From CAYXTW01 sp964452645 (GTDB lineage Bacteria > Zixibacteria > MSB-5A5 > GN15 > PGXB01), in assembly GCA_964452645.1 (NCBI GenBank), contig CAYVMO010000005.1, positions 1 to 64,000 of the forward strand: a stretch of 64,000 nucleotides of DNA, in the 5' to 3' direction. The translations under genes were made by a program, and so were the position numbers. The first letter of the stretch is position 1. Every line of letters starts with the position of its first letter. Of this stretch, positions 42,272 through 49,939 are shown in pieces. The notes beneath the pieces were generated by a model. The model was not told where the DNA came from. It saw only the letters and a program-made list of their open reading frames with translations, and did no database searches.

Positions 42272-43468
42272 GCCATTCCCATCCCCATCTGTCACACTAT
42301 CAACTTTTCCTAATTCATTTTTTGCAATTTGATTTAACTTGTGTATAGTCTTCTTAAATCTTTGTCGTGTCTTTTCATTTTCTATACGTTTTTTCGTTTC
42401 TTCTTCCTCTTTCCTTATCGATTCAATAATTGGCTTTAGCTCCTTATCAATTGCCGCAGTCATCGATTTTGCGAATTCATGCTTCCATTCTAATCCGCTT
42501 CTTTTATCGGATATTACAGGCTCATTATCCTTAATAAGCTCGTCAATAAATGCACAATCTAAACGGCCGTATATTCTCTTGGCGTACTGATTATTTTCGA
42601 AAGCGAACAAAGATATGTCGTGAATACTCGATTTGCCACAAATCAAGATACCTCCATTCCGACAGGGCCCTTCCTGATCCAAAGCATCTTTTGCCATGTA
42701 TATCGTCAACTTCGCGGAGGGCGATATCGAACCATAGGCTATATTTATACTTTTGTCTAGTACCATACGCCCGATAGGAGATCTATAGGCAATTTTACTT
42801 GGTGTTCCCTTTTCAACACCACTATCATTAATTTCGACGATTGTTATATTCCTTCTATTTGAGCTATTTATATCTCGAAGGCTGTAATAGTTGGACAAAC
42901 TTTCGATTATGTTATCAAATTGAGGAATAGCGACTTTGGGATTTTTAATAGTTATTGAAACGTTTGTCCCGTGATTGTATATTTTAAGCTGTGACTCTAC
43001 TTTTTTCTTGTCTCTCTTCCGTAATTTTATGGGTTCATTGCGGCTATATTCTATTTTATCGAGGAGACATTCATTATAAAATCCGTCTTTTATTGACTTG
43101 ATAGATCCCTTACCCAAAGCAAGTATTGCATCCTTAAGACCCCGGCCAAATAATCCTCTAACATCTTTACCATCAGAAAAACCGCTAGTGTCTGCTGCAT
43201 ATGTTCCAATTCTTTCATCCATCCTCTTCGCATTAAATCCTTCCGCCTCATCAATGACCTCAATTATGGAATGTTTATGCTTTCGACTTACTCTTACCAT
43301 TATCAAACCTGACCCTGGTGTTCCTTGCTCTTCAAGCCTTTTATAGCTATCATCAGAATTCGTAATTAATTCCACCAAAGCTCTTATTAAGTCTCTTTTA
43401 ATTGCCCACGTTGAAAGTTGTTGTAGCAATCGTGGGTCGACTTTTACTTGACGCTTGACAAAATTCAT
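42269..43468 (-). CDS. GHKL (MORC/MutL-like) ATPase, interrupted by TAG
   Basis: 399 residues to the TAG, about 643 if read through. The Bergerat-fold motifs are clear: N-box ALVELITNSDD (Glu33, Asn37), G1 VIDEAEGF (Asp73, Gly77), G2 GLFGRGLKDAILALGKG (around 106-121). An S5-like second domain follows (SIKDGFYNECLLDKIEYSRN, YNHGTNVSITIKNP), then a Lys/Glu-rich coiled coil at the end. This is the arrangement of MORC/MutL/Hsp90-type dimeric clamps, which in prokaryotes are often part of conflict systems. The ATG overlaps the upstream winged-helix gene (ATGA). No restriction or nuclease domain is visible in the cluster. Confidence 0.85.
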   Translation of the reverse strand: MNFVKRQVKVDPRLLQQLSTWAIKRDLIRALVELITNSDDSYKRLEEQGTPGSGLIMVRVSRKHKHSIIEVIDEAEGFNAKRMDERIGTYAADTSGFSDGKDVRGLFGRGLKDAILALGKGSIKSIKDGFYNECLLDKIEYSRNEPIKLRKRDKKKVESQLKIYNHGTNVSITIKNPKVAIPQFDNIIESLSNYYSLRDINSSNRRNITIVEINDSGVEKGTPSKIAYRSPIGRMVLDKSINIAYGSISPSAKLTIYMAKDALDQEGPCRNGGILICGKSSIHDISLFAFENNQYAKRIYGRLDCAFIDELIKDNEPVISDKRSGLEWKHEFAKSMTAAIDKELKPIIESIRKEEEETKKRIENEKTRQRFKKTIHKLNQIAKNELGKVDSVTDGDGNG

Positions 43469-44151
43469 TTTTTTCGACTTCCTTTTTTGCTTTTCCTAAA
43501 CATGCCTCCGCTAAAATCTTCTTTTATTTTATCTATCTTGTAAGCTGAAAGGTATTTTGCGAATTTAGATTCGCATTTCCGCAAAAATTCTAAGGCCTCT
43601 TGTCTATCCAATTTTTCAGCATATTCTTTTAATAACGCAATATTCTTTTTCCTAAGCTCTAAAGGGCTTTCAAGTGTACAGAATAACATATCACATAGTT
43701 CAAATTCTGATAAATTGAATTCACTTCTTGATCTTTTATATTTCTTAAAGGCCGTGCTTTTCTCCAATTCATTTATAAACGTTTCCTCTCTTGATCGCTC
43801 TTCTATGATTCTTTTTTTTAGATGAGCTTTCTGATGAGCTGTAGATCGAATTTTACGCATCACGTTTTCAACAATACTAAGTCCCTTAGATGTAAGCTGA
43901 AAACCTGTTTTGACGGAACCAGATATATAATGAAAATCTGTACGGCATCTTAACCATGACTTATTTACTCTAGCAGAATCGGGCCAATGGGGGTATCCAA
44001 TTAAGTGAAATTTTTTTGGAAACAAATCGAAACATTTCGCAACAATATTTTCAAATGTAGGTTCCTTCTTTTCATTATTAAGGCGATGTATAGCATAAAC
44101 GACTAATTCGTCAATACTTATGTGTTTATATTCATTTTCCTTAAATTCCAT
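43465..44151 (-). CDS. winged-helix protein of the GHKL cluster
   Basis: 228 residues. The N-terminal 100 residues fit a winged helix: SIDELVVYAIHRLNNEKKEP, TFENIVAKCFDLFPKKFHLI, then the wing KTGFQLTSKGLSIVENV. The rest is helical and very basic (AHLKKRIIEERSREETFINE, ALEFLRKCESKFAKYL) and ends in KKGSRKK. It overlaps the ATPase gene by ATGA, so the two are made together and probably interact. DNA binding is likely; the target is unknown. Confidence 0.75.
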   Translation of the reverse strand: MEFKENEYKHISIDELVVYAIHRLNNEKKEPTFENIVAKCFDLFPKKFHLIGYPHWPDSARVNKSWLRCRTDFHYISGSVKTGFQLTSKGLSIVENVMRKIRSTAHQKAHLKKRIIEERSREETFINELEKSTAFKKYKRSRSEFNLSEFELCDMLFCTLESPLELRKKNIALLKEYAEKLDRQEALEFLRKCESKFAKYLSAYKIDKIKEDFSGGMFRKSKKGSRKK

Positions 44152-44195
44152 TTTATATTACCTCGTAATATTAATTTATTTATATTATTAGATCC

Positions 44196-45311
44196 CTATT
44201 TAACATAGTTTTTGCCAGCTTCAGTAACTCTGTACGAAGTAAAAACACCTTTATATATTCTTTCTACCAATGTCAAATCCACCATCCTAGAGATTGCTCC
44301 GGACCTTTGAGAAGAAAGGAATGACTTGGTTGAGTTTCCGGTCTCCTTGTTTTGAAGTGTAGGGCTTAGGGCCGAATCTAATTTATTTGGAGTATTATTG
44401 CCTTCCTGAATCAATAAGATAATTTTACGGTAAGTATAGTCTTCTATATAGATATTATTCGAAATATGTCGCAGCATGCAGTTTATTTCAGAATCGGAAA
44501 ATTTCTGATTGGTACCTGATTGTATATTATCAAGCAATGGATTTTCAAGCTCTGCAAATTGCCAACCGACATCCGTTAACATAATTTCAGGGTCTTTGCT
44601 TGGTTTATAGTTGATGAGCTTTAATGATACCAATAGGCTATTTATATGTCCTTCTTTATTTACATTTCCTAAAAATTGATTTAGATATCGGCTAATACTT
44701 TTTTCGCGGTCTTTTTTGGAAATTGGAAATGCCGTTGAAAGGGCCTCATCCCGACTAAGGTCCGATTTTGAATCGATGATTTTAAGATAATCACCCAATT
44801 TGAAGGCCCATTTACTAATTTCTGATCTTGCATAGTTGTATCGTACGCTACCATTGGTATCTTTTAATAAATGTGCCAACGCCCGACAATTAGCCTTTGC
44901 CGGAAGTAGTTTGTTATACATGCCAAAAATCCACTTATTTGGCGGAATCTCATCTTCGTAAGACCGCTCATTTGGCTGCAAATCTGCAAATTTTCTCGGC
45001 TTTATTAAATCGTCTCTCCCAAAAATAGAGGGTATTTTATATGATATTCTTTCTGTTTTTGAATCCCGAGATTCGTAATAAAAGAGATCATTCTTCAGCC
45101 CATGGTCAAGGATTACATCCATATGAGACTGCTTCATCCTCTTGTTAGAACCAAATATGAGTGAACCCTTATCCGGTATTTCTCGATGCAAAATATAAAG
45201 ATTCTCAATTGCACAAGCTATTGCTTGTCCATAGTCATCATATTGGCCTGCTTCGACCATGTTGTCTAACAATTGCTTTGTCGACGAAGAACAATTAAAG
45301 CATATGATCAT
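44196..45311 (-). CDS. ribbon-helix-helix / winged-helix protein of the GHKL cluster
   Basis: ATG at 45311 follows AAAGGTGA at five bases; a GTG three codons upstream lies inside that ribosome site. 371 residues. The first 40 (IICFNCSSSTKQLLDNMVEA then YGQAIACAIENL) look like a ribbon-helix-helix unit: a short strand and two helices as in CopG/NikR. Central helical segments and a C-terminal winged helix (LSSQRSGAISRMVDLTLVER, VFTSYRVTEAGKNYV) follow. It is the first gene of the cluster, directly downstream of a consensus promoter and an 18-bp palindrome, suggesting an autoregulator that also serves as a system component. Family not recognised. Confidence 0.7.
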   Translation of the reverse strand: MIICFNCSSSTKQLLDNMVEAGQYDDYGQAIACAIENLYILHREIPDKGSLIFGSNKRMKQSHMDVILDHGLKNDLFYYESRDSKTERISYKIPSIFGRDDLIKPRKFADLQPNERSYEDEIPPNKWIFGMYNKLLPAKANCRALAHLLKDTNGSVRYNYARSEISKWAFKLGDYLKIIDSKSDLSRDEALSTAFPISKKDREKSISRYLNQFLGNVNKEGHINSLLVSLKLINYKPSKDPEIMLTDVGWQFAELENPLLDNIQSGTNQKFSDSEINCMLRHISNNIYIEDYTYRKIILLIQEGNNTPNKLDSALSPTLQNKETGNSTKSFLSSQRSGAISRMVDLTLVERIYKGVFTSYRVTEAGKNYVK

Positions 45312-45342
45312 ATCAATCACCTTTATTTAAATTACTATTAAT

Positions 45343-45371
45343 ATAATAATAATTACATTATATATTGTCAA
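45343..45371 (-). promoter_or_regulatory. sigma-70 promoter of the GHKL cluster
   Basis: On the minus strand TTGACA (45371-45366), a 17-bp spacer and TATTAT (45348-45343), 32 bases before the first start codon. Confidence 0.75.
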
Positions 45372-45400
45372 GTATTATTTTAATATTTAATGGGAATTTG

Positions 45401-45418
45401 ATGTAATAATTATTACAT
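45401..45418. promoter_or_regulatory. 18-bp palindromic operator candidate
   Basis: ATGTAATAATTATTACAT, perfect over 18 bp, 30 bases upstream of the -35. A related half (AATGTAATTATTATTAT, minus strand) overlaps the promoter spacer and -10, so a repressor binding both sites could occlude the promoter. Confidence 0.6.
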
Positions 45419-45707
45419 CCAATGTTATTATAATAATATTTCCATTATTTTCAATTTTTTTATGCAACGGCGCCCCATAGCCCGGGTGCCCTATAGCTTG
45501 CTATGGGATCGTAATAATATTCCGTAAAACACATTATTTCATCCCCCATTTACAATTTCCGCACCAAATCAATGTTAATCCTGTCTTCGGGCCGTTATGT
45601 AGAAACATGAAAAAGGCCCGATTTTTAAATGTTATACTTTTCGAATTCAAAATCTCCAATTCCAATCGCAGCGAATTTTGCTGCACACCAAGACGTACGC
45701 TGGCCAC

Positions 45708-45742
45708 CTTTCATCAGGGGGCAGAAGAGGACGTTTCTGCCC
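45708..45742. repeat. hairpin repeat, copy 1
   Basis: CTTTCATCAGGGGGCAGA followed by sequence forming GGGCAGAA/TTCTGCCC. The same 18 bases recur at 45954. Confidence 0.6.
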
Positions 45743-45953
45743 ACAGTATTTATTGAGGGGGGAAGATAAAAAAATAAAGATGTTAAAATATGCGAAACGA
45801 ACCCAATTCATCGGACTATCAACCGCCACAACCTGTTACACGGATTTTTGGCCATGAAAAAGCCATGAGAATGACGTTTTACATGCAAAACGAGGCCCTT
45901 TTGTTGGCGCACCCTTCGTAAAACTCAGGACTTCTCGGGGCCGACGCCAACCA

Positions 45954-45989
45954 CTTTCATCAGGGGGCAGACTGGCACGTCTGCCGCCC
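45954..45989. repeat. hairpin repeat, copy 2
   Basis: CTTTCATCAGGGGGCAGA again, here forming GGCAGAC/GTCTGCC. The loop differs from copy 1 while stems are compensated, as in a mobile or selected RNA/DNA hairpin family. Confidence 0.6.
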
Positions 45990-46067
45990 GCATATCGGAG
46001 GGGAGGTTTGCAACGCACACGCAAATGCGAGGAATATATATGGAGGCAAATTCCATACAATAAAAAA

Positions 46068-46140
<73 letters not shown>

Positions 46141-46143
46141 ATT

Positions 46144-46206
46144 GTGACGTCGTCACTTGTAACGACGTTACTTTTAGTAAAACGTTACTATAGTGACAAG
46201 ACGTTA
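46144..46206. repeat. tandem array of short palindromes between two tRNA genes
   Basis: GTGAC-GTC-GTCAC (46144-46156), GTAAC-GAC-GTTAC (46159-46171), GTAA-AACG-TTAC (46177-46188) and a fourth degenerate unit GTGACAAGACGTTAT. Units repeat every 15-18 bases and fill the whole intergenic space. Confidence 0.6.
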
Positions 46207-46214
46207 TAAATTTT

Positions 46215-46289
46215 TGGTGAGGGTGGATGGGATCGAACCATCGACCCTCTGCTTAAAAGGCAGATGCTCTACCACTGAGCTACACCCCC
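46215..46289 (-). tRNA. tRNA-Lys(TTT)
   Basis: On the minus strand GGGGGTGTAGCTCAGTGGTA begins the gene. The anticodon loop is CTTTTAA (anticodon TTT) in a TCTGC/GCAGA stem, with T-arm GATGGTTCGATCCCATC and acceptor end CACCCTC plus A. CCA appears encoded. Confidence 0.95.
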
Positions 46290-46476
46290 GCCAATATAAT
46301 TCTCTTCCGTTGTCGAAACAACATTTGTCAGGATCGCCCTTCACTTCGCTCGGGCCCTTCAACATTGCGCTTCGCTCATGTTTAAGGCAGGGATCCTGAC
46401 CTACGCAATATCCCCCGCCATTTTACGCGGTCAAAATATATATACCTTACGGCAAGTCAACCGGTTTTTTGCCTTT

Positions 46477-46992
46477 TTATTCTATGCCCAGCAACTCCAC
46501 ATCGAAGATGAGGGTCGAATTGGGGGGGATTACCGGCGGATAACCGCGCGCACCATAACCCAGATTCGGCGGAATAATTAATCGACGCTTTTCGCCGACT
46601 TTCATGGTGGCGAAACCTTCATCCCAGCCCTGAATAACCTGGTGGGCGCCGAGTTTGAATTTGAACGGCTGACCCCGGTCGATCGAGCTGTCAAACTTTT
46701 TGCCGTCAGGGAGCATGCCGGTGTAATGAGCGACAATTGTCTGACCCGCCTTCGGTGTCTCGCCGGTTCCTTCCTTGATTACGATGTACTTCAAACCTGA
46801 TTCGGTTGTCACCGTATCGCCCGAAACAGCCGCCGTCATCGGTTTTGCCTCGATCGGCGCTTTGGTGGCTGCGGTATCGCTCTTGGTCTGCGCCGGCTGT
46901 TGGGTTTCGGTTTTCTTTCCTTCCTTGTTGCCGGAACAGGCCACTATACCGACCACAAACAGGAGTGAAAACAACAAAACAAAGAGTTTCAT
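46477..46992 (-). CDS. FKBP-type peptidyl-prolyl isomerase lipoprotein
   Basis: 171 residues with GGAG five bases before the ATG. Signal and lipobox (LLFSLLFVVGIVAC) are followed by a Lys/Thr/Ala-rich linker. The FKBP domain (about 64-171) shows the family sequence GLKYIVIKEGTGETPKAGQT, VHYTG-type AHYTGMLPDGKKFDSS, VIQGWDEGFATMKVGEKRRL and NSTLIFDVELLGIE. Active-site residues Tyr, Phe, Asp, Val-Ile and Trp are in place. It catalyses prolyl cis-trans isomerisation (EC 5.2.1.8) of envelope proteins. Monocistronic by spacing. Confidence 0.93.
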   Translation of the reverse strand: MKLFVLLFSLLFVVGIVACSGNKEGKKTETQQPAQTKSDTAATKAPIEAKPMTAAVSGDTVTTESGLKYIVIKEGTGETPKAGQTIVAHYTGMLPDGKKFDSSIDRGQPFKFKLGAHQVIQGWDEGFATMKVGEKRRLIIPPNLGYGARGYPPVIPPNSTLIFDVELLGIE

Positions 46993-47080
46993 ATAAACTC
47001 CTCAATCTAAATGTTAAAAAATCAACATTGAGGATATATAATAAATTCGATTGAGAATGTCCAGAAATGAACGAAAAAAG

Positions 47081-47110
47081 AAACCGGAAGTCGGGATTGG
47101 CTTCCGGTTT
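47081..47110. terminator. bidirectional Rho-independent terminator
   Basis: AAACCGGAAG (47081-47090) pairs with CTTCCGGTTT (47101-47110). T-runs follow on both strands (TTTAATTT right, CTTTTTT left). Its main job is probably to end the peptidase transcript from the right. Confidence 0.8.
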
Positions 47111-47135
47111 TTAATTTACAGCGAATGCGGTAAAA

Positions 47136-49025
47136 TCAGTTGCTTAAAAGCAGTTTCTCGTATTGGTCAATCAGATTGGCAAAGATTCGCAGAGTATAAT
47201 CGAACGGTTCGGTGGTGGTGAAATCGATCCCGGCCCTTTTAAGGATATCGATCGGATAATCCGATTCGCCCGTTTCAATAAACTTCAGATAAGCTTCCTT
47301 GGCGCCGGGTTTGCCGTCAAGAATCATTTTTGAGAGCATCTGAGAGGCGGCGAAGCTGGTTGCATATTGATAGACATAGTATTCGCGGTAAAAATGACTG
47401 ATTCTCAGACAGCCGATATCGCGGCCTTCGGGAATAAAATAATCGGGTCCGTAATATTTCTGGTAAACATCGCGGTACATTTTGCGCATATTGTCCGAGG
47501 AAAGCGCCTCACCTTTTTCGACCGTTTCATGCGCCTGTAATTCGAATTCGGAGAAAAATAACTGGACGAAAAAGGTGCCGATAAACATGTTGATATAATG
47601 ATCGAGGATATACAGTTTTTCATTTTTATCCTGGGCGTTTTTCAGCAGATAGTTAATCGTGAGGGCTTCATTGCAGGTCGAGGCGACTTCGGCGGCAAAG
47701 AGCGAATGACCGGCATAGACCGACGGTTCATTCTTGTTGGTATAATAGCTGTGCATGGTATGGCCCATCTCGTGAGAGAGAGTGAAGACATTATCGAGCG
47801 AGTTGGCCCAGTTCATCAAAATAACCGGGTGGACAGTGTATGTTCCCCAGCTGTAACCGCCCGAGCCCTTACCCTGAGTTTCATAGACATCGATCCATCG
47901 GGAATTGTAGGCCATTTCGACATTTTTAAGATATTCATCTCCGAGCGGTTTGAGAGATTCCAGGACGATTTTCTTGGCCTTTTCGTATTTGAATTCGGTC
48001 TGGACGTTTTCCACCAAAGGAACATACATATCGAATCCGAAAAGCGTGTCAACACCCAAAAACTTTTTGCGAATTGAAGCATACTTCTGCAGCGGAGCGA
48101 GATTGTTATTGGCTGCCTTAATGATGTTATGGAATACCGATGCCGGAATGCTGTCGCCATCCAGAGACATTTCAAGGCAACTATTATAATCGCGTGCCTG
48201 CGCGAAAAACCAATCTTTGGCAATTGAAGTGGCCAGGGTGGCACCGAGCGTATTGATATAACCTTTATAAGCGGAATTATAAGTATCGCTGGCTCGTCTG
48301 CGAACCTCACGATCTTTGGACTCGAGCAATCGACTGTAACGTCCGCGGGTAAGTTCGACTTCATTGCCGTCTTCATCGACAACCGTTCCGAATTTAATAT
48401 CGGCGTCATCCATCATCGTAAATATATTCTGCGGTCCGGCCGCTAACGGTGAAGCCAGCGCCAGAATTCTTTCTTCCTTTTCGGAGAGAACGTGTTCCTG
48501 TCGGCGGAACATATCATCGATATGGTGTCGGTAGACAGCCAGTTCTTTGTTTCCGTCCATCCACTCGTGGATTTTTTCCTGTGGGATTTTGAGGATTTCC
48601 GGCTGCATATAGGCGACCGCCTGTCCGAACTGAGAATAGGCCAGTCGTGCCTTGCTGGACATCTCCTGGTATTTGCTGACACGCGTATCTTCATCCATTT
48701 TAAGATTGGCGTAGACATAAAGACGATGCGCCGTATTGCCGATCGATTCGACTAAATCCAGGGCTTGCAGCAGAGTCTCGGCCGAACTGCCGAGTTTGCC
48801 TCTGTATTCGTCAATCGTGGGAATCGTATCCAAGAGCCTGGTGTAGTCTGCTTCCCAGGTTTCGTCCGAAGAACTGAAATCAGTCAGATCCCATTTGTAT
48901 TGATCTGCGATCTGGTCACGGGTCGGGGCTTCTTCGACCTGAGCCGAAACGGGAATGGAGCCGACGACAAAAAGCAGAGCCAAGACCAGAAGCAGAATTG
49001 ATGTTACGGATTTCGTGAGACTCAT
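47136..49025 (-). CDS. PepF-like oligoendopeptidase (M3 family), exported
   Basis: 629 residues with a signal peptide (SILLLVLALLFVVGSIPVSA) and GGAG eight bases before the ATG. The M3B fold shows the zinc motif HEMGH in VFTLSHEMGHTMHSYY near residue 417, with the third ligand Glu in FAAEVASTCNEALTINYLL. The N-terminal helical cap (ADQYKWDLTDFSSSDETWEA) is standard for oligoendopeptidase F. It cuts short peptides; the signal peptide places it in the periplasm, whereas classical PepF is cytoplasmic. A terminator follows. Confidence 0.93.
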   Translation of the reverse strand: MSLTKSVTSILLLVLALLFVVGSIPVSAQVEEAPTRDQIADQYKWDLTDFSSSDETWEADYTRLLDTIPTIDEYRGKLGSSAETLLQALDLVESIGNTAHRLYVYANLKMDEDTRVSKYQEMSSKARLAYSQFGQAVAYMQPEILKIPQEKIHEWMDGNKELAVYRHHIDDMFRRQEHVLSEKEERILALASPLAAGPQNIFTMMDDADIKFGTVVDEDGNEVELTRGRYSRLLESKDREVRRRASDTYNSAYKGYINTLGATLATSIAKDWFFAQARDYNSCLEMSLDGDSIPASVFHNIIKAANNNLAPLQKYASIRKKFLGVDTLFGFDMYVPLVENVQTEFKYEKAKKIVLESLKPLGDEYLKNVEMAYNSRWIDVYETQGKGSGGYSWGTYTVHPVILMNWANSLDNVFTLSHEMGHTMHSYYTNKNEPSVYAGHSLFAAEVASTCNEALTINYLLKNAQDKNEKLYILDHYINMFIGTFFVQLFFSEFELQAHETVEKGEALSSDNMRKMYRDVYQKYYGPDYFIPEGRDIGCLRISHFYREYYVYQYATSFAASQMLSKMILDGKPGAKEAYLKFIETGESDYPIDILKRAGIDFTTTEPFDYTLRIFANLIDQYEKLLLSN

Positions 49026-49146
49026 TAATTCATCTCCTGTTATATTGAGTTAATTATCAATTTTCAAAATACAGCAATACACAATTAACAAAGAATACGT
49101 AAAATAGCAAGACAGGTTGTAAAATTTTAAAGGTTTGGCGGCGATT

Positions 49147-49830
49147 TTAAGACATTGATATCGTCTTTTGCTTTGTTTTTTGATTTAATTCGGAAAGCAA
49201 TTCCGAAGTCAGCACCGGGACCGCGAAACCATGCGCCAGATTCATAAGGGTGGCGCGGTGAAAATCCTCGTGATGTGTAGCGGTAGCGTCAATAGTGAAC
49301 AAAACTTCAATACCGCGCATAAAGGCGCCGCGGGTTGTGCTTTCACAACATAAGTGCGTCATCACTCCGGTTACGACCAACAGGTCGATTTTTTTACTTC
49401 TAAGAATCGTTTCCAGGTTGGTATTAAGTAAAGCATCGTACTGCGATTTTTTGATGATTTCAATTCTATTATCGCGCAGGTCATCGATGATTTCAGATAT
49501 CGGATCTTCTTCCCTAATAAGTTCACCCCACCAGTTAAGCATTTGTCCGGCGTTTTGCTCGGTGTTCAGGTGGCGGGTTTGAAAAACCGGAAGATGATAT
49601 GAAAGGAAAGTATCCTGCAGACTTTTAATATTTTTGACAATGGCGCGCGCGGAGGGGATGCAGAAGTGGGAAGATTCATCGACGAAGTATTTCTGCATAT
49701 CGATCACCAGTAGAGCCGCTTTCTTTTTGTCCAAATTCCATTTACGGCCATCACGAAGCAAGGCGATTTCATCAAGATATTTTTTCGCCTGCTTATCGAT
49801 ATTTTTTTCGGTGTAATATTTTTCTTTCAT
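49147..49830 (-). CDS. isochorismatase-like cysteine hydrolase
   Basis: 227 residues, cytoplasmic. Triad: Asp44 in LLVIDMQKYF, Lys128 in IIKKSQYDAL, Cys161 in GVMTHLCCESTTRGAF. The cis-peptide segment VMT before the cysteine loop is conserved. Family members hydrolyse isochorismate, nicotinamide or N-carbamoyl compounds. Pocket residues do not allow a choice. A 20-residue Lys-rich N-terminal extension precedes the core. Transcribed alone. Confidence 0.88.
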   Translation of the reverse strand: MKEKYYTEKNIDKQAKKYLDEIALLRDGRKWNLDKKKAALLVIDMQKYFVDESSHFCIPSARAIVKNIKSLQDTFLSYHLPVFQTRHLNTEQNAGQMLNWWGELIREEDPISEIIDDLRDNRIEIIKKSQYDALLNTNLETILRSKKIDLLVVTGVMTHLCCESTTRGAFMRGIEVLFTIDATATHHEDFHRATLMNLAHGFAVPVLTSELLSELNQKTKQKTISMS

Positions 49831-49939
49831 ATTCCTAACCTAATTTATGAAATGATTTTGGGAATATTGCTAAAATGATTGACGATTAAATCCCGGTTTT
49901 GTTTAAAGGCAGCGGGGCTTATGACCACGCCTCCAAATT

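Larger units (their letters stand above)
45420..46067. other. non-coding region with dispersed hairpin repeats
   Basis: No supported gene. It holds CCCATAGC/GCTATGGG (45474-45507), TCGGGCC/GGCCCGA followed by TTTTT (45587-45621, terminator-like), and two copies of an 18-base repeat described separately. Confidence 0.55.
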
